From: Lycocorax pyrrhopterus obiensis
Taxonomy: Eukaryota > Chordata > Aves > Passeriformes > Paradisaeidae
Direction: 5' to 3'
Length of the DNA: 64,000 bases
Assembly: GCA_014706295.1 (NCBI GenBank)
Contig: JACSVZ010000041.1
Span: 496,001-560,000 of the forward strand
Part shown: in pieces, positions 46,134-58,462 of the stretch
How the letters are laid out: every line of letters starts with the position of its first letter
Position numbering within the stretch: the first letter of the stretch is position 1
Made by a program: the position numbers and the translations under genes
The notes under the pieces: generated by a model
Told to the model about the DNA's origin: nothing
Database searches by the model: none
What the model saw: only the letters and a program-made list of their open reading frames with translations

Positions 46134-49100
46134 ACAGGGAGGTCTTGGCCCTGTGTCCACCGGGCAGGAGCTGCTGCCTGCATCTCATTGCCTGCAGCTG
46201 CCGCAGACCACGCACAGCTCCTCCTGCCCTCTGTGTCATGTCCTTCAGGTGCAAGAACTTCTAAAACTCCTTCTTCCCATGAATGGCAATTCAAAAGCAC
46301 CTTGCTTCCAGGGGATCCAAGGCTCTGGATGACGTGGAGGAAGATGGGGAGGCAGCACAGTTATGCCATGCAGCCACAGCCACCCCTCTGTCCTGCTCTG
46401 GCCTCCCTTCCTCACAGCCTCTCTGCTTCCCATCCTCATGCCGAGCATTGCAGAGCAGCTCCAGGGATGTGATCCACTGGATCCCTCATTCATCAGAGCC
46501 TGGGAAGGGCACAAAGACCCAGCTGCTCGGGGCCTTCCTTCCAGGTTCTAAACCTGCTTGAGTTTGTTTTGCAGTGCTTTCACTTTATACTCTTGCAGGG
46601 GAAAGTCCTCATCCCAGTTGTTTTGTCCCCAGCTGTGGCTTTTTTCCCTGTAAATATCCAAGTAGCACTTGAAAGAAAAAAACAGCTCCAGTTAGTGGGG
46701 GAGGAATCATGGCCCGTGGGTAATGACACATAACGACAGCCCTTCTCCCACTGCAAGGAGCTGCTGCTGGGCTTCCAAATGACAGCGTGCAGAAAATGCC
46801 ATTAGCAGATTATCCAAGTGAAGAATCTTTGCAACAACAAGAAGGTGAAACGCATCTGGCCTCGGGAGGAAGAGCTGCCAGCACCGTTCTCAGCCCGGCC
46901 CACACAGGAATGGGAGAGGCAAATCCCATGTCCCCACAGATCTCTGCATCAGCCCAGGCTGTTCTTCCCCCGGCCACTCACAGGGATCCCACCAGTTCCA
47001 GGGACCAGTCCCCACGTCCCCGGTTCCCATCAGGGAGAGGGACCGTGTATGGGTGCTGCGGGTACTGCTGGAGGGGTGTGATAAGGGGACGGAGTCCTCA
47101 TCTGAAGAGAACCCCCAAGGGATTTGTCTTGTGCCTGTACCACTATAAATGCTGCAAATTACTGACATTTCTTATCTGGAGTGTCCTCCCCCTGTGAAGG
47201 CAAGATAACAGCCTGAGGAGGTGGCTGTTGTTGCTCTGATGGACTTCAGCACCTTTATCTGCCCCTGGAGATCTTTTGGGGCTAATCCAAAGATAGCAGG
47301 AGGATTTCTCAGGGTGGAGAGCCAAGGGGAGAGGATGGGCAGTGTCCCAGCCCTGCCCTGGCTCTAGACACAGTCGCTGTCCTGGGCAGCCACCGGGGTG
47401 TCCTGATGCCACCAGGGCAGCTGAGCAGCATCTGGCCACCAGAGAGCCTGTCCTTTCTCCAACTCACAGGCAGCAAATCCAGGGATGCACTGCTCCATCC
47501 CCAGGTCTCTGAACCTGTCTGGGTGTGTGGGCATTTCCATGGAGCCTGAGAAGCCTCGGCATGTGTCGAGCATCAGGGCAACTGATGGGAAGAGCTGGAG
47601 GTCCCCTGGGACAGCTTATTAAACATCCCAGCCCCGTGAGCAAGCCGGGCTGGAACAGAATGACATTCATACAGCAGCTCAGCCTCAGTGCCAGAGGGGC
47701 AATGTCAAACAAACATAATTAATTTCCCTCTGCAAATCAATTGGGGGCAGAAGTCAAGCTCTCCCAGTACAGGAGATACACTGCAGTGGATAATCATCCT
47801 CAGCAACGAGGATGATCCCCGCCACACTTCCAAGGGCTCCTGCTCATCTCCCAGCAAATCAGAGCTTCCCCTTGGGCACGATCTCTTGAGCTCTCTTAGA
47901 TGGATCATCAGTGAGTAGCTGCCTGCCTGCGCTGCCCAGGGCAGTGAGCTGAGCCTGGCAGGACTCTTGGGCAGCAGGTTTCTGGGATGGGTGGCTCAGT
48001 CCTTTACCTGGCAGCTCCAGCAGTGTGGGGAAGGCTTCATCTTTGTGCCAGGAGTGCCTGTGGGGATGCAGAGCCCTGAGCACCCTTCACCCCCATCTCC
48101 CCTCTCCCCATGCCTGGGGAGGAGGTGGGTGCCTGTCCTGGACAGACACCAGTCTGGGGACATGCTGCAGTGCTGGCCTGGCTGCAAGCACCGCTGTGGA
48201 ATTGCCTGCCTTGACTGCTGTCTGCAGACAATAAAATATCATGTGATGGCTTAATGAGCCCCTCGGCATGTGGCGATTGCAGGGGAGTGGAGCTCCTGCC
48301 TGGCTGGAGGGGTTGGTCCCAACCCTGGGGTCTCAGTGTGGGGACAGCAGGAGCTGCCCTGTCCCAAGCAGAGGCTGCCAGGACTCTCAGCCCCGTGATG
48401 GGGCAAGGGCAGAGAGCTTTTATCAGCAGGATTTAAAATGAGATACCACACTAATGTCAAGGAAGTGGCAAAAACAGCTGAGCTGGGTGCTTTGAAGGCA
48501 AGGTTGGGTGGCATTGGTGTTCTGCTCTCCCTGGCTGAGCTTACTCGATCAGCTCCGGCCAGGTCTCCTAAAACTACGACTGTGGGTGCCCCAAGCACAT
48601 CTGGTCCCAGAGCAGGTCCTCACCTCCATGAAGAAGATGATGTTTGGCAGTTCGGCAGGCAGGGGCTCCTAAAGAATGTGTTTCCCACAGGAGCAGCCAA
48701 GTAGTGGCGGGAGGGGGAGGTTATGGTGTTGAGATGAAACCGAGGAAAGAAAAAGCCAGTTTGGGTCAATCCATCTTGGCTGAACACTGGCTCGTGAGAG
48801 GGGCTCGAGTTCTCTCCAAGGGGGCATCAGCAAACCCCATCCCTGCATCCCACTGCCGAGCTGCCGGCCCTGGGGCAGCGCGCCAGGTCGCTCTCTGTGA
48901 CTCAGATGTTCCAGATGATGGGAAGTGGTTTGCCAAGGCTGGGAAACACACCTGGAATCTCTGCAGGGTGCAGAGCAAACCCCGTGGCCTGGCTCTGAGG
49001 GGAGAGTGGGAAAAGACGACAGTCGTGTCCTGGGGACTAGGACGGAGGGTGACACGGGCACAGCCTGCCCTTGGTGCTGGGTCCCGTCTGGGGACAACAA

Positions 49101-51869
49101 GGGTGTCCTGCCTGAGCCCCAGGGCCAGGCTGCATCCCTGTGAACACAAGCACACACATGTGCGCACTCGGCTTTGCCCCGCGGGGCTGGTGCACGTCCC
49201 ACACGTGTGTGCTCTGCCTGGCCAGGCTGGGAGCCGCCAGCCCTGCAGCTGCCTGCCAGGAGCCCCGCACCCTGATGTGCTCCAGCCCTTTCAGGGAGAG
49301 ATGGAGCTGACAAAGTCTTTGTCAGTCAGATCTGTCAGGGAAAGCTCTTTGTTCTTCAGCATTTGCTCTTGCCTCCCCCTCTCCAAACCTAAACTAGATG
49401 CATCTGCTTTTGTTTTCTAAATGCAGAATTAGGGACTGAAAGGAGCCCCTTTGTAGTGGGGAGGAGGGGAGAGCTGCAGATCTTTCACGGGGAAGGCAAG
49501 GTCAGGGGGGAGCTGCTCTATTGTGCAGGGCCTCTCCTCTGCCGGCTCAGCCCTTTCTGTGCCCCCTCTTCACAGTCCGGTAGGACGGGCTGTTCTCCCA
49601 GCTGCGGGGACGGGTCAGCTTTGCCTGTGGTGGATTTTGCTGCTTCCGATGCCGCAGCTGGGAGCCGGCATGTGGAGGCAGCAGATGAGGAGGAGGAGGA
49701 TGAAGGCCACCCCATGGCCTTGGGCTGGCAAGCGGAGGCGGGCAGTCTGACAGCACTGAGTGTGCAGACAGGCACGCGTGGAGCTGCAGGGGCTACGTGT
49801 GTGCACACGGGTGTGTGACTCCACGCAGGGACACAGCTGGGAGGGGCATGGCCCTGTGGGAGGGCAGAGGTGGGTGCAGGCCAACAGGTACAGCCCCTGT
49901 CTGTGCCCAGTCCTGTGCTGTGGGAGGAAGGGGGGCTTGCAGGAGGCTGTGCAAGCTGCGGGCTCTGGGAGCCATGTCCAGGGAAGCTGCTCCCCAAACG
50001 CCTTTATTCCTCCTCAGGCAAGACAAAATCCTCAGCCAACACAAAACTCTCCAAGCTCCAGCCTCACAAGCCTGAAAACAGCATCACCAATGCAAACGTG
50101 TCTGTGGAAGAGCCCTGCACATCACACGCTCCTGCCCTGGTCCAGGAGATGGGCAAGGGCCCAGCATGGGCTGCTGATGCCAAGGAACTGCCCCAGCCCC
50201 TGCACATCCCTGAAAGTGCCAGCAGTGAGCTCTGGCTTGCTCGTGGTCTCTGCTGCTCCTCAGTTGCAGCCATGCCCCTTGCAGACCCCCACCTGCTCCA
50301 GGAGGCCATACCTCTTCCTGTCCATCCTGAAAGACTTGCTCGTGAGCAACTTATGCCACCAGATGGTGACAGCTCATGGTCACTTCTGTGCTGAGCCCCG
50401 ACATGATGCTGAGGCCAAGGATGCAGCCAGATCCTTGAGCCTCCTGGGAGCAGGGGATGGTTTTCCCCATTTTCTGCCATTTCCAAGCACCTTTATTGAT
50501 AAAGGCCCGAGAACTTGTGCCCTGTTGATGCAGTCATGCAGAAAACCACGCCGAGGAACCAGCAGCCACAGAGGTGTTATGGTGTAGTCCTGTAAGGTCT
50601 GTTTTGGGGCCAGCATAGAAAAGTCTGGGACAGAAGCCCAGCGGGAGCCATGGATAGCAGGGTCCAGCAGGTGTGGGTTTCCCAGCAGCCTTGGCACCTT
50701 CAGCCCAAAGCTCCGGGCTGTTGGGCAATGAGGAAGGCAGGGCTGGGGATGGGTGACTGCCATCATTGAAACACTCCCCATCTTCAGCTTGCTGGGAGAA
50801 CATTCCAGCAGGTGTGTTACCTTTCCCCCTTCTCCCTGTCCACAAATCTGTCAAATCTGAAAAGGAAATATTCTGTAGGTCTTGGCATGGGGAGCTGAAT
50901 GGTTGCCTGGAGCGGGAGGCTGCTCCTGGGGATGGATGCCCAGCATTTGGTTCAAATCTAACGCCGGTGACTGACAGGGCTAATTCAGCCTGTCCTCTTC
51001 CCTCTTATAACTTAATCACTTACACATTGCCTCGGCAGGTCTTTGCCTGCCGACTGGAGATGTCTTCATCCTGGGATGCCCTGACTTGGACTCATGACTG
51101 CTCCTGTAGTGCTTCCTGCACAGAGGCTGAATGCCCTGCACCGCCGCGTTACCCTGAGCCAGTCCGGCTTTGGGGGAGCTCGTCTGAGTGCCCAACTGGG
51201 GCTCTGTGAGCTGGGCTTCCATACTGGGGAGTGCAGAAGTCAGGCTGGACTCACTGGTGTGATAATGTCCCACTCTGCCCTTTGGCTTGGGGACTGAGTG
51301 TGGTCCCAGCTGAGACAAAGCCAAAAGTGCATGTCAAGAGTTTTGGGAAGCTCTATGTCAGAGCTGCCATGTTCCTGCTCCAAACCTCAGTGAAAACAGT
51401 TAGGAAGGGCAGGGATTGCAGCAGTGGTGGCTCCTGGGAAGGACTTGGGGCTGGTGACTTGGGCCTCTTTAAACATCTGCCCTGGGCCTTGCTGTGCAGA
51501 GGGGCCGGCTGGAGGCTCCAGGCTGCCCGGAGCTCTGCCCACTCTGCTGCCTGCATCCCACTGCCCGCATCCTGCTGCCTGCAGACCGGGTGTTGCACAG
51601 GGATAACAGGGGGGCCGGGCAGTCCCCTGTACCCACGGGCCTGAGGCTTCCCCAGTGCCAGCGAGAGCAACAGGGCAAGAGTGCAGAGGCGAGGGGAGCT
51701 TCACGGCCAGCATCCCTGCGCTGCCCCGAGTGCAGCCTGCGCTGCCTTCGGGGCGACCACCGCCCGCAAAACCCCGGGGGGACGTCTGGAATCCCACTGC
51801 CGGGAGGCCACCAGGGTCTCCGGGGTGGGGGGGCGGTCCGGCTGTGACTACAAGCCCCATCAGGCCGCT

Positions 51870-51913
51870 GAGGAGGAGGAGGAGGAGGAGGGCGGAGGAA
51901 GGCGGAGGAGGAG
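51870..51913. repeat. Polypurine (GAG)n tract at the FGFR1 promoter
   Basis: Seven consecutive AGG/GAG triplets are followed by GGCGGAGGA repeats. The tract lies upstream of the first GC box. Confidence 0.85.
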
Positions 51914-52092
51914 TCGCGGCTGTCGGCGGGGCGGTGCGGGAGCGGCTTAGTTCGGCGGCGGCGGGCGCTCGGCGGGACGCGGTGGGCGGGCAGCGGCAGC
52001 GTCGGGGCGGCCGCGCCTTCGGGAGCGCGTCCGGCAGCGGCTCCGGGAGCGCCTCCCGCCGCCTCCGCCGGCCGGGCCGGACCGGGGCTGCC

Positions 52093-52110
52093 ATGGGGCG
52101 GCCGCTGTGA
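52093..52110 (+). other. Upstream ORF 1 in FGFR1 exon 1 (5 codons)
   Basis: The ATG in strong context (GCCATGG) encodes MGRPL then TGA. It is included in the leader only if transcription starts before 52093. Confidence 0.45.
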
Positions 52111-52185
52111 GCGCGGCGGCGGCGGGGCTGCGCCTCTCGCCCCGGCCGGGGCTCCCCTCCATTGTTCCCGGGAGCGGCGGCACCG

Positions 52186-52204
52186 CGCCGCCGCCGCCGC
52201 CGCC
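52186..52204 (+). repeat. (CCG)n trinucleotide run in FGFR1 exon 1
   Basis: About six CCG units lie just before the exon 1 donor, probably within the untranslated leader. Confidence 0.85.
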
Positions 52205-55200
52205 CGCGGGGCTCCGGTGAGTAACGGCCGCCGCTCTCCGGGGGGGGGGCGGCACCGGGACCGCGGGGCGTCGCTTTGTGCTCCGAGGGGCTGGCACGGG
52301 GGCTCGATCGGGGGACGGGGCTCCGTCGCGGCCGAACCCCCCCAGCTGCGCCTCGTTGCCCTGGCGGGGCGGCTCGACGGCGGCACCGGCGCGGGGGGGC
52401 TCCGCTTTGAGGGACCTGGGGGTTTGCGGACACCGGGGCCGTCCGGTGCGCGGGGGTCGGGGGCCCCGGGGCCGCTCCCTGGGTGCAGCCGCTCGGCGGG
52501 CAGCAGTTTCGGAAGGCGGTGGGTCCGACCCCGTCCATCGGCCGAACCGAGACTGGAACCCCGCCACAGTCCCGACCCCGAAACCCCTCTCGGCCGCGGG
52601 GGAGCCTGGCGGGAATCGGGGGCCGTTTTCCGAGTCGCTGCTTGGCCCCTTCTTCTCGAAAAGTACCTGAGCGGGAGCCTTGCGGCTTCCAGAAAAAGAT
52701 GGAGAAGGAGCTGGATTTGGTTGCGTTTCAGTTTTGGGTTCCCGGGACGGTCAGCGGGAATGGAGGCGGTGGAATAACGCCGTCCCAGAGCTGGTGCTTC
52801 CCTTTGTGTGTCCGGGCTGGTGGGGCTCCCGGAGCCGCCGCATCCCAGCGCTGTGCCGGGCTCTGGGAGCCGCTCCTCCGCCCACGGCGAACGTGCCGGG
52901 AGTGCGGTGAGACGGCGGCGACACCTGCGATGGCGGGTGACCGCCGGGCCGGTGCGGTGGCCCTCGGCACCGGGAGCGTTTGATTGCAGTGGGGTTTGGT
53001 TGTGGTTTTTGTGAGTTCTGCGGCCGGGAGACATGGAGGTGGCTGCTGGCCTCGTGTGAGGACGGAGCAGAGCGTGTCCGTGTTCAGGTGACGCCGAGGA
53101 GCTGCCTCGCCGTTCCTCCTCTGCCCGGATTGCTGAGTTACTGCCCCGTGTCCTGGATCGCAGCTGGCCGGGGCAGCTCCCTGCCCGGCAATGTTTAAAC
53201 CCAAACAGTTCAGTGAACCCAGCGGCTCACGGGGAGGAACGGTCGGGCTTGGAGGCTGCCGGGTCCCGGCCAGGGGGAAACTTGGGCTGTGCGCGGGCTG
53301 AGGTGGTGGTTTGCTCTGGCTGGAGCTCTCCGGGTGCCGACAAGCTGGATGCCAGCACAGAGGAGCGGGGCGCAGGGACGGCCCCCCCGCGCAGCCCGGG
53401 GACGCCGCAGGAGCGTGGGCCCTGCAGCCCCCTGCTCTGGCTAGCAGCCATCTTCCCCACTCAGGAGCACTTCCTCCCTTAATCCCTGCGCTGGCTGGCA
53501 TGCACTGCTGCCTTTTCCTTGTGTTGCTCCGAGAGGATTAAAATAAATCGCCCCTGCCCCGGCAGGGCGCAGGCACGATTGGGCCGGGGTGAAGGCAGCC
53601 AGCGGGAGCATCGTCTGGGCTTTTCCGCACACGAGGTGCCTGCCCTGGCCGTGCGGGAAGGGTCACTTTCAGGTGTGAACTGGAGCTCCCTCTTTATTTA
53701 CCCACCTAAAAACATAATCTGAGCCAGGAGCCATATTGTCTCTAGCCCCAGGTGGAGCCCCCCCCAAGTCCTGGCTGCTGGAAGGGGCCACTCTCAGATG
53801 CTCATCCCATCCCGACAGTCCAGTTTTGTGCCCCTTTGGGGACCTTCTGCTTCTGGGCATGATGGCAAATGTGTGTCCTTCCCCTCCCGATGGCTTTCCT
53901 TGGAGGAGCGGAATGCAGTGAAAACCCCATCCAGCTCCCTCCCAGTTTGGGTAATGGGTCTCTGCCCCTTCCAGGGGATGGCAGGCTCTGACCGTGTCCC
54001 AGTGTCCCTATCCTTGACCAGTCTCCTCCCAGAGCAGTCAGGGGACCAGCACAGTATAGATTTTTGGGTGCCAATGGTTGTTCTGTAGATCTGAAAATCA
54101 AGTCTTCAGGTAGGGAGGGATCCCTGAGCGTGAGGATGCTTCTAGAACTGAAGTGGTTTTATGGAGAACTGTGGGTGAGGCTGGGCCTTTCCCTGTCCTT
54201 TCTGCCCCATGTCCCAGGCTCTCCCACCACTGGATGCCCACCCACAGCTCGGTGCTGGAGATGCCCCTGGTAGCCCTGAGTCCTGGCGGCCAGCTGGGAA
54301 GGGTTAACATGCTCTGTAGGCTGCACAGTTGGATATTTATTTTTCCAAGCATGCGTCTGCTTTAAGCATTATAGTTTTTCCCTACAGTTCCATTTGCAAT
54401 TGTGTTTGCTTTTTATTTCAGCAAATACTTGGTTCCTGACCTGAGCCACAGGTTGGGGCACGGAGCACTGGGCAAGGGAAAGGCTTCGCTCCTGTCGCCC
54501 ACGGATTGTGCCTTTGGCATGTCCTTCTTCCCCAAAGGCAGCTGGAGGGCTGCTTTTGTTGTACCTCAGAGGAAAAGGAGTCTCTTTTCATGTGTTTTGG
54601 AGCTGGGGGGCATCTGTGCCAGGCAGGGTGGTCTGCTGGCAGGCACCACCTCCCCTCCTGAGGGACAGGAACTGTGCCTGGTTGGGCACAGTCCCCCACC
54701 TCAGGCTCCTGATGCTGTGCAGACCCAGGAGCTGAGCTCAGACTCTTCTCCCTGCTGGACTTGGCCTGTCCCTCTTCTTTTCCTGCCTGCTGTGTTCCCC
54801 ACTGGCTGCTGGCGCCAAGGCAGCCTGGCCGCTCTGGCGTGGTGAATGCCAAGGGCCGTCTCTGCCCCAACAGGGAGGCAGAGACCAAGGAGCCCCCAGC
54901 CCCACCAAGCCCATGGCAGCAGCCACCCCCCATCACATCCAGCAGCACAGGCACACAGGGATCAGGTTGGGGCTCCCCTGCAGATGTCACAGCATTGCAG
55001 GGCTCTGACCCTGGTTGGACACCCTGATCCAGCACCGGCTCCTGTGTTTGGCACCTCAAATGCATTCCAGAGATGAGCCACAGGACAGGAAGGGGCTTCC
55101 CCACTCAGAACCACTCAGCTCAGAACCATGGGGTGCATCTGCTGTCCGAGTGGGAAGGTCCCGTCTGTGCCACGTCCCTGGGACAGCTCAGCCCTGTGAC

Positions 55201-56006
55201 TCAGGGGTGTGAGATGCAAGGAGTGAAAGTGCAGCCCTCAGGGTCCCTGAGGATAGTGGGGGGACAGGTTGCACAAGACTCCTCATGGACACACTGGTGT
55301 GCAAAGGCAGTGTGAGAACATCTCTCCTGGTCCACAGGGAGCGTGTGCCCCCCGAGGGAGCACGGATGGGTGCAGGGTTGTCCATCACCACTCCAAAATA
55401 GCTCCGTGGGTGTAATGGCCAGTGGTAATTGCAGTTTTGGAGGCAGGTCTCTGAGGGGCACTTAGCCCTCGCTCCTCTCTAACTGCTTCCATTTTTAGTT
55501 GTTTGAGTCCACCCTGGAGCAGTAAATTGCAGTGTGCCGGGGCCGCGGGGAGTGGGGACGGTGCCCAGTGCCCGGCAAGAGCCGGAGACCCACCCTGCCC
55601 GAGCTGCCATCCTCCCGAGCAAATGGTTTCCTGTTGGGATTTATATAAAAGCTGTATAAACACGGAGAAGAGCTGTGCTGTTGTTTGCACAGGTAGGCGC
55701 ACTCTCCCCACTTCCTTTCCTCCTTCCCATGTGGACACCAAGGAGTCATGAGGGCAGGTGTCTTGGGGTTCCCCAGTCTCCCCTTTTCTCTTGGGAAGGA
55801 GGAAAAGGTCTGTGCTACCTGTTCAGCATCTCTGAGCACTGTGATTCCCTTGGGTGCTGCTGAACCTGTCCAGGAGGAGCAGGCAGGATGCTGTCCCGGT
55901 CCTGCTGCCCTCCAGCAAAGCCATGGCTGCTGTGCGCTCCCTCACCACCCTGGGAAGCTGACCATCTCTGTGTGCTCCTGCTGGGTCCTGGCACACTTCC
56001 CTCTGT

Positions 56007-56034
56007 TCCTCCCTTCCTCCCTCCCTCCCTCCCA
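56007..56034. repeat. (CCCT)n microsatellite
   Basis: A pyrimidine-only run of CCTT/CCCT units lies in FGFR1 intron 1. Confidence 0.8.
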
Positions 56035-56214
56035 GTGACCCTCTCAGCCACGGGACAGCTCTGTGCTGCCGAGTGATCCCTACGCCATGGAAATATGCTG
56101 CTGTCAAGCCCCTGAATCAGCTGGAAGGCACCCACTCCGAGGTGTATCTGGAGAAGGGCTCTGCTGTGCGCGAGCCAGCACTGACTCATTTTTCAGGAAC
56201 TGGAGGCACTGGGC

Positions 56215-56249
56215 TCCCCTCCATCCCTCCATCCCTCCATCCCTCCCCT
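56215..56249. repeat. (CCATCCCT)n microsatellite
   Basis: Four near-perfect copies of CCATCCCT lie in FGFR1 intron 1. Confidence 0.9.
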
Positions 56250-58254
56250 CGGCGCGGGGCCGGCTCGGGAGGCCCACGCAGACGCTCCGCATTAGGGCAT
56301 GTTCCGGGGAGCATGTGCTGTCGATAAACAAAGCCACTGAGAGACAGAAAATAATTTCCAGAAATACCAAAGACTTTTTTTCCCCCCTCAAAGAATTCCA
56401 CCTCCCCCTTCCAAACCCTGATAAATCCTGAACATTCAATAACTATTTCCAAGCACTACCCAGTGCCTGGGAGCACTGGTGTCGGAGATAATGCCAATGT
56501 TTGCTGGGCACCCTTTTTGCTGCCCAACTCCTTGTGTCAATAGTTTGGGTCCCAAATGTTCCTGTGCCAGCCAGGGCCAGAGCAGTTGGGCAGGAAGGAG
56601 GCAGCTGGAACCCCCACAGCTACACCTCAGCTGGGCTTCCTTTGGGTGCAGAGGCTCTTTGGAGGATCTGAGCCCTTTGGGGCTTGTGGCTGCTCACCCC
56701 ACCTCTGGGGAAAAGCCAGCACTCCGGGCACAGGGAGCGCAGGGTCTCGCTCTCACACTGGAGCAGGAGAGGCAGAGGCCAGAACTCCATGGACCGAGTG
56801 CGTGGGAAGGATGAGTAGTAGTTTATTACTCACTACGATTATTACTCACAGTTTTTAACAGTGTGTACTTCAGCCTGACGCCTTTCGGCGAAAGGAAGCG
56901 CCTGTTCCCGCGGCAGGTTGGGAACGGCACCGCACGCGGCAGCGGGGAGCACGCGTCCCCTGGGAGAGGAACCGGGTGAGCTCGGGATGCTCGGCAAGGG
57001 CTGTGGGGCCTGGAGGCACAGCTGTACCCCGGGAGGTGCCTTGGGGAAGGGTTTCTGGGATGGTGTTGTCCTGTCCACATCCTGGTCCTTGTAATTCTCC
57101 GAGAGCTCCCGCTGCCAGCGGCGCCCTGGCCGGGGCTGTGCGGGTTGTGCAACGCTGGGCAGGATCTCATCAGCGAGCGCTCCAGCAGAGCCCGCGGGAC
57201 CATTAGCCGTGGCCAGTGTTGGGACCTCATCCCAGGCTGCTGCCGAGGTGCAGATGTGGCGCGGGGGTGGAGCACAGGGGCTTGTTCCCATCCACACGGC
57301 TCAGAGCAGTTGGCCGGGGGCGGCTGGGTTCGGGCTCCAGCGTCCTCCTGGAACGTGTCTTGGACGAGCTCCATGCTCCTGGCATGGTGAGAAGGAGGGA
57401 TGGTCAGAGGGAAGGAGGAATGAGGGCCGTGGAGGGCATGCCCCCACAGCACCCTGAGGCAGGATCAGGCTCTGCTGGGCCTCCCTGTGCCAGAACTCAG
57501 CTCCGAAGCTGCCCTGCACGGAGCAGTCTCCTGGAAAGGGATGGGGACATGAGGGGATGGGTGTGCTGGAGAGCCCAGCGTGAGAGCTGGCAAGGACGAG
57601 AGCGAGTTGCAGAATTGGCTGTGGAAGCTGGGGGATTTCTCCCCAAACAGCCACTTCGAAAACAGCTGTTGGTGGAAAGAGATCGGCCGCAGCTGGCTGA
57701 CCCTCTGGCTCCTTTCTGTGGGGGTGGCTGCTGTGTGCCCTATAGATCCTGTAGGGAATGGAGGGGGCTGGAGTTTGCAGCGAGATCTGCTTTGCTGGGG
57801 TGGATGGTGGCACAGACAACATCAGATTTTGCTCTGGATAAGGGATTTCCCTCAGTGAAGCCATGGGTCAGCAACATCTGACAAAGTGCAGGAAGAGGAG
57901 AGCAGGAATCTCCCTTTCTTTAACCGGCATTAATGTTTCTCTCACCGTTCGGGGAAGTTTTGCTGCATTCGGTTCTGCTTTGCCAGCGGTTTCACTCTTG
58001 ACACATCAGCACTTTTGCATAGGGAAACATAACCCTGCCAGTCAGTGCCAGGTCGTGTCAGGCTGCTGAGGGGTCTGTGGAGACCTGCCACCGCAGTCTG
58101 GGAACATCCCATGATCCAGGGACATCCTGCTGTCTGGGCTGGATGCGGGAGGAACATCGCCTGTGATGGCAAGTGCATCCCACCCTGCAGCCATGTTGGA
58201 TGGTGGGATGTGGGGGAGCTGGCCCTGCCCTGACTCTGCTTTCCTCCTTCACAG

Positions 58255-58462
58255 CTCGTAGGGGCTGCCAGCCCTGCGGAGACCCCCCTGCGCCCGCCCG
58301 GGGCCAGCCCGGGGCCCCCATGGAGTGGGAGTTGCGGAGCCCAGTCGCCGAGCAGTAGCTGCAGCAGTGGGATGTTTACCTGGCGGTGCCTCATCCTTTG
58401 GGCTGTGCTGGTCGCAGCCGCGCTCTCCGCTGCCCGGCTGGCCCCCACCCTGCCCGACCAAG
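58255..58462 (+). CDS. FGFR1: FGFR1 exon 2: leader end, start codon and signal peptide (coding part 58372-58462)
   Basis: FGFR1 is a fibroblast growth factor receptor tyrosine kinase of the plasma membrane. This exon has a good acceptor (GCTTTCCTCCTTCACAG before CTCGTAG) and donor (CCAAG|GTAAGA). The ATG at 58372 starts [14 protein letters not shown], followed by a hydrophobic run to about residue 21, a typical signal peptide. [10 protein letters not shown] then matches the mature N-terminus of bird and mammal FGFR1 (human ...PSPTLPEQ). The coding part is 91 bases, ending one base into codon 31, the same junction as human FGFR1. The Ig-like, transmembrane and kinase exons lie beyond 64000. 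Ala15 and Leu23 differ from the chicken sequence as I remember it. Confidence 0.96.
58320..58358 (+). other. Upstream ORF 2 in the FGFR1 leader (12 codons)
   Basis: The ATG in good context (CCCATGG) encodes [12 protein letters not shown] and stops at TAG, 13 bases before the FGFR1 start codon. It is fully within exon 2, so every transcript using this exon carries it. The short gap disfavours reinitiation at the main ATG, so FGFR1 synthesis would depend on leaky scanning. The frame is seen; the regulatory effect is inferred. Confidence 0.7.

Larger units (their letters stand above)
43176..51860. other. Intergenic region left of FGFR1, no gene recognised
   Basis: Apart from two CR1 remnants (44521-44640, 46096-46133), nothing is identifiable. 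Open frames on both strands are short and unrelated to known proteins. The last few kilobases could contain FGFR1 regulatory sites, but no cluster stands out by eye. Confidence 0.55.
51940..52216 (+). other. FGFR1: FGFR1 exon 1, non-coding (5' limit approximate)
   Basis: The 3' end is set by a strong donor, GCTCCG|GTGAGTAA, inside the CpG island. No in-frame coding link to exon 2 is needed, because exon 2 has its own start codon and begins with leader sequence. The exon contains the short ORF at 52093 and a (CCG)n run at 52186-52204. The 5' limit is a guess from the GC boxes. The exon is assigned by position 6 kb upstream of FGFR1 exon 2; transcript data would be needed to prove the splice. 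Confidence 0.65.
51870..52620 (+). promoter_or_regulatory. FGFR1: CpG-island promoter of FGFR1
   Basis: This is the strongest CpG island in the window. It starts with a GAG-rich polypurine tract (51870-51913). GC boxes lie at 51928 (GGGGCGG), 51984 (GGGCGGG) and 52004 (GGGGCGG). There is no TATA box. It covers non-coding exon 1 and the first 400 bases of intron 1. The exact start site cannot be read from sequence. Confidence 0.85.
52217..58254 (+). other. FGFR1: FGFR1 intron 1
   Basis: A 6.0-kb GT-AG intron separates the non-coding exon from the first coding exon. It starts in the CpG island, with open frames through 53.5 kb on both strands that reflect base composition. Other content: CCCT and CCATCCCT microsatellites near 56.0-56.25 kb, and a direct repeat at 56823-56849. 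Alternative first exons could exist here but none is supported. Confidence 0.7.

Noticed and set aside
51387..53034. 383- and 521-codon minus-strand frames through the FGFR1 CpG island
   Set aside because: They cross a (CCG)n run, a GAG tract and the island. The products are Pro/Arg/Ala-rich, as expected when stop codons are rare in G+C-rich DNA, and they overlap each other in different phases.
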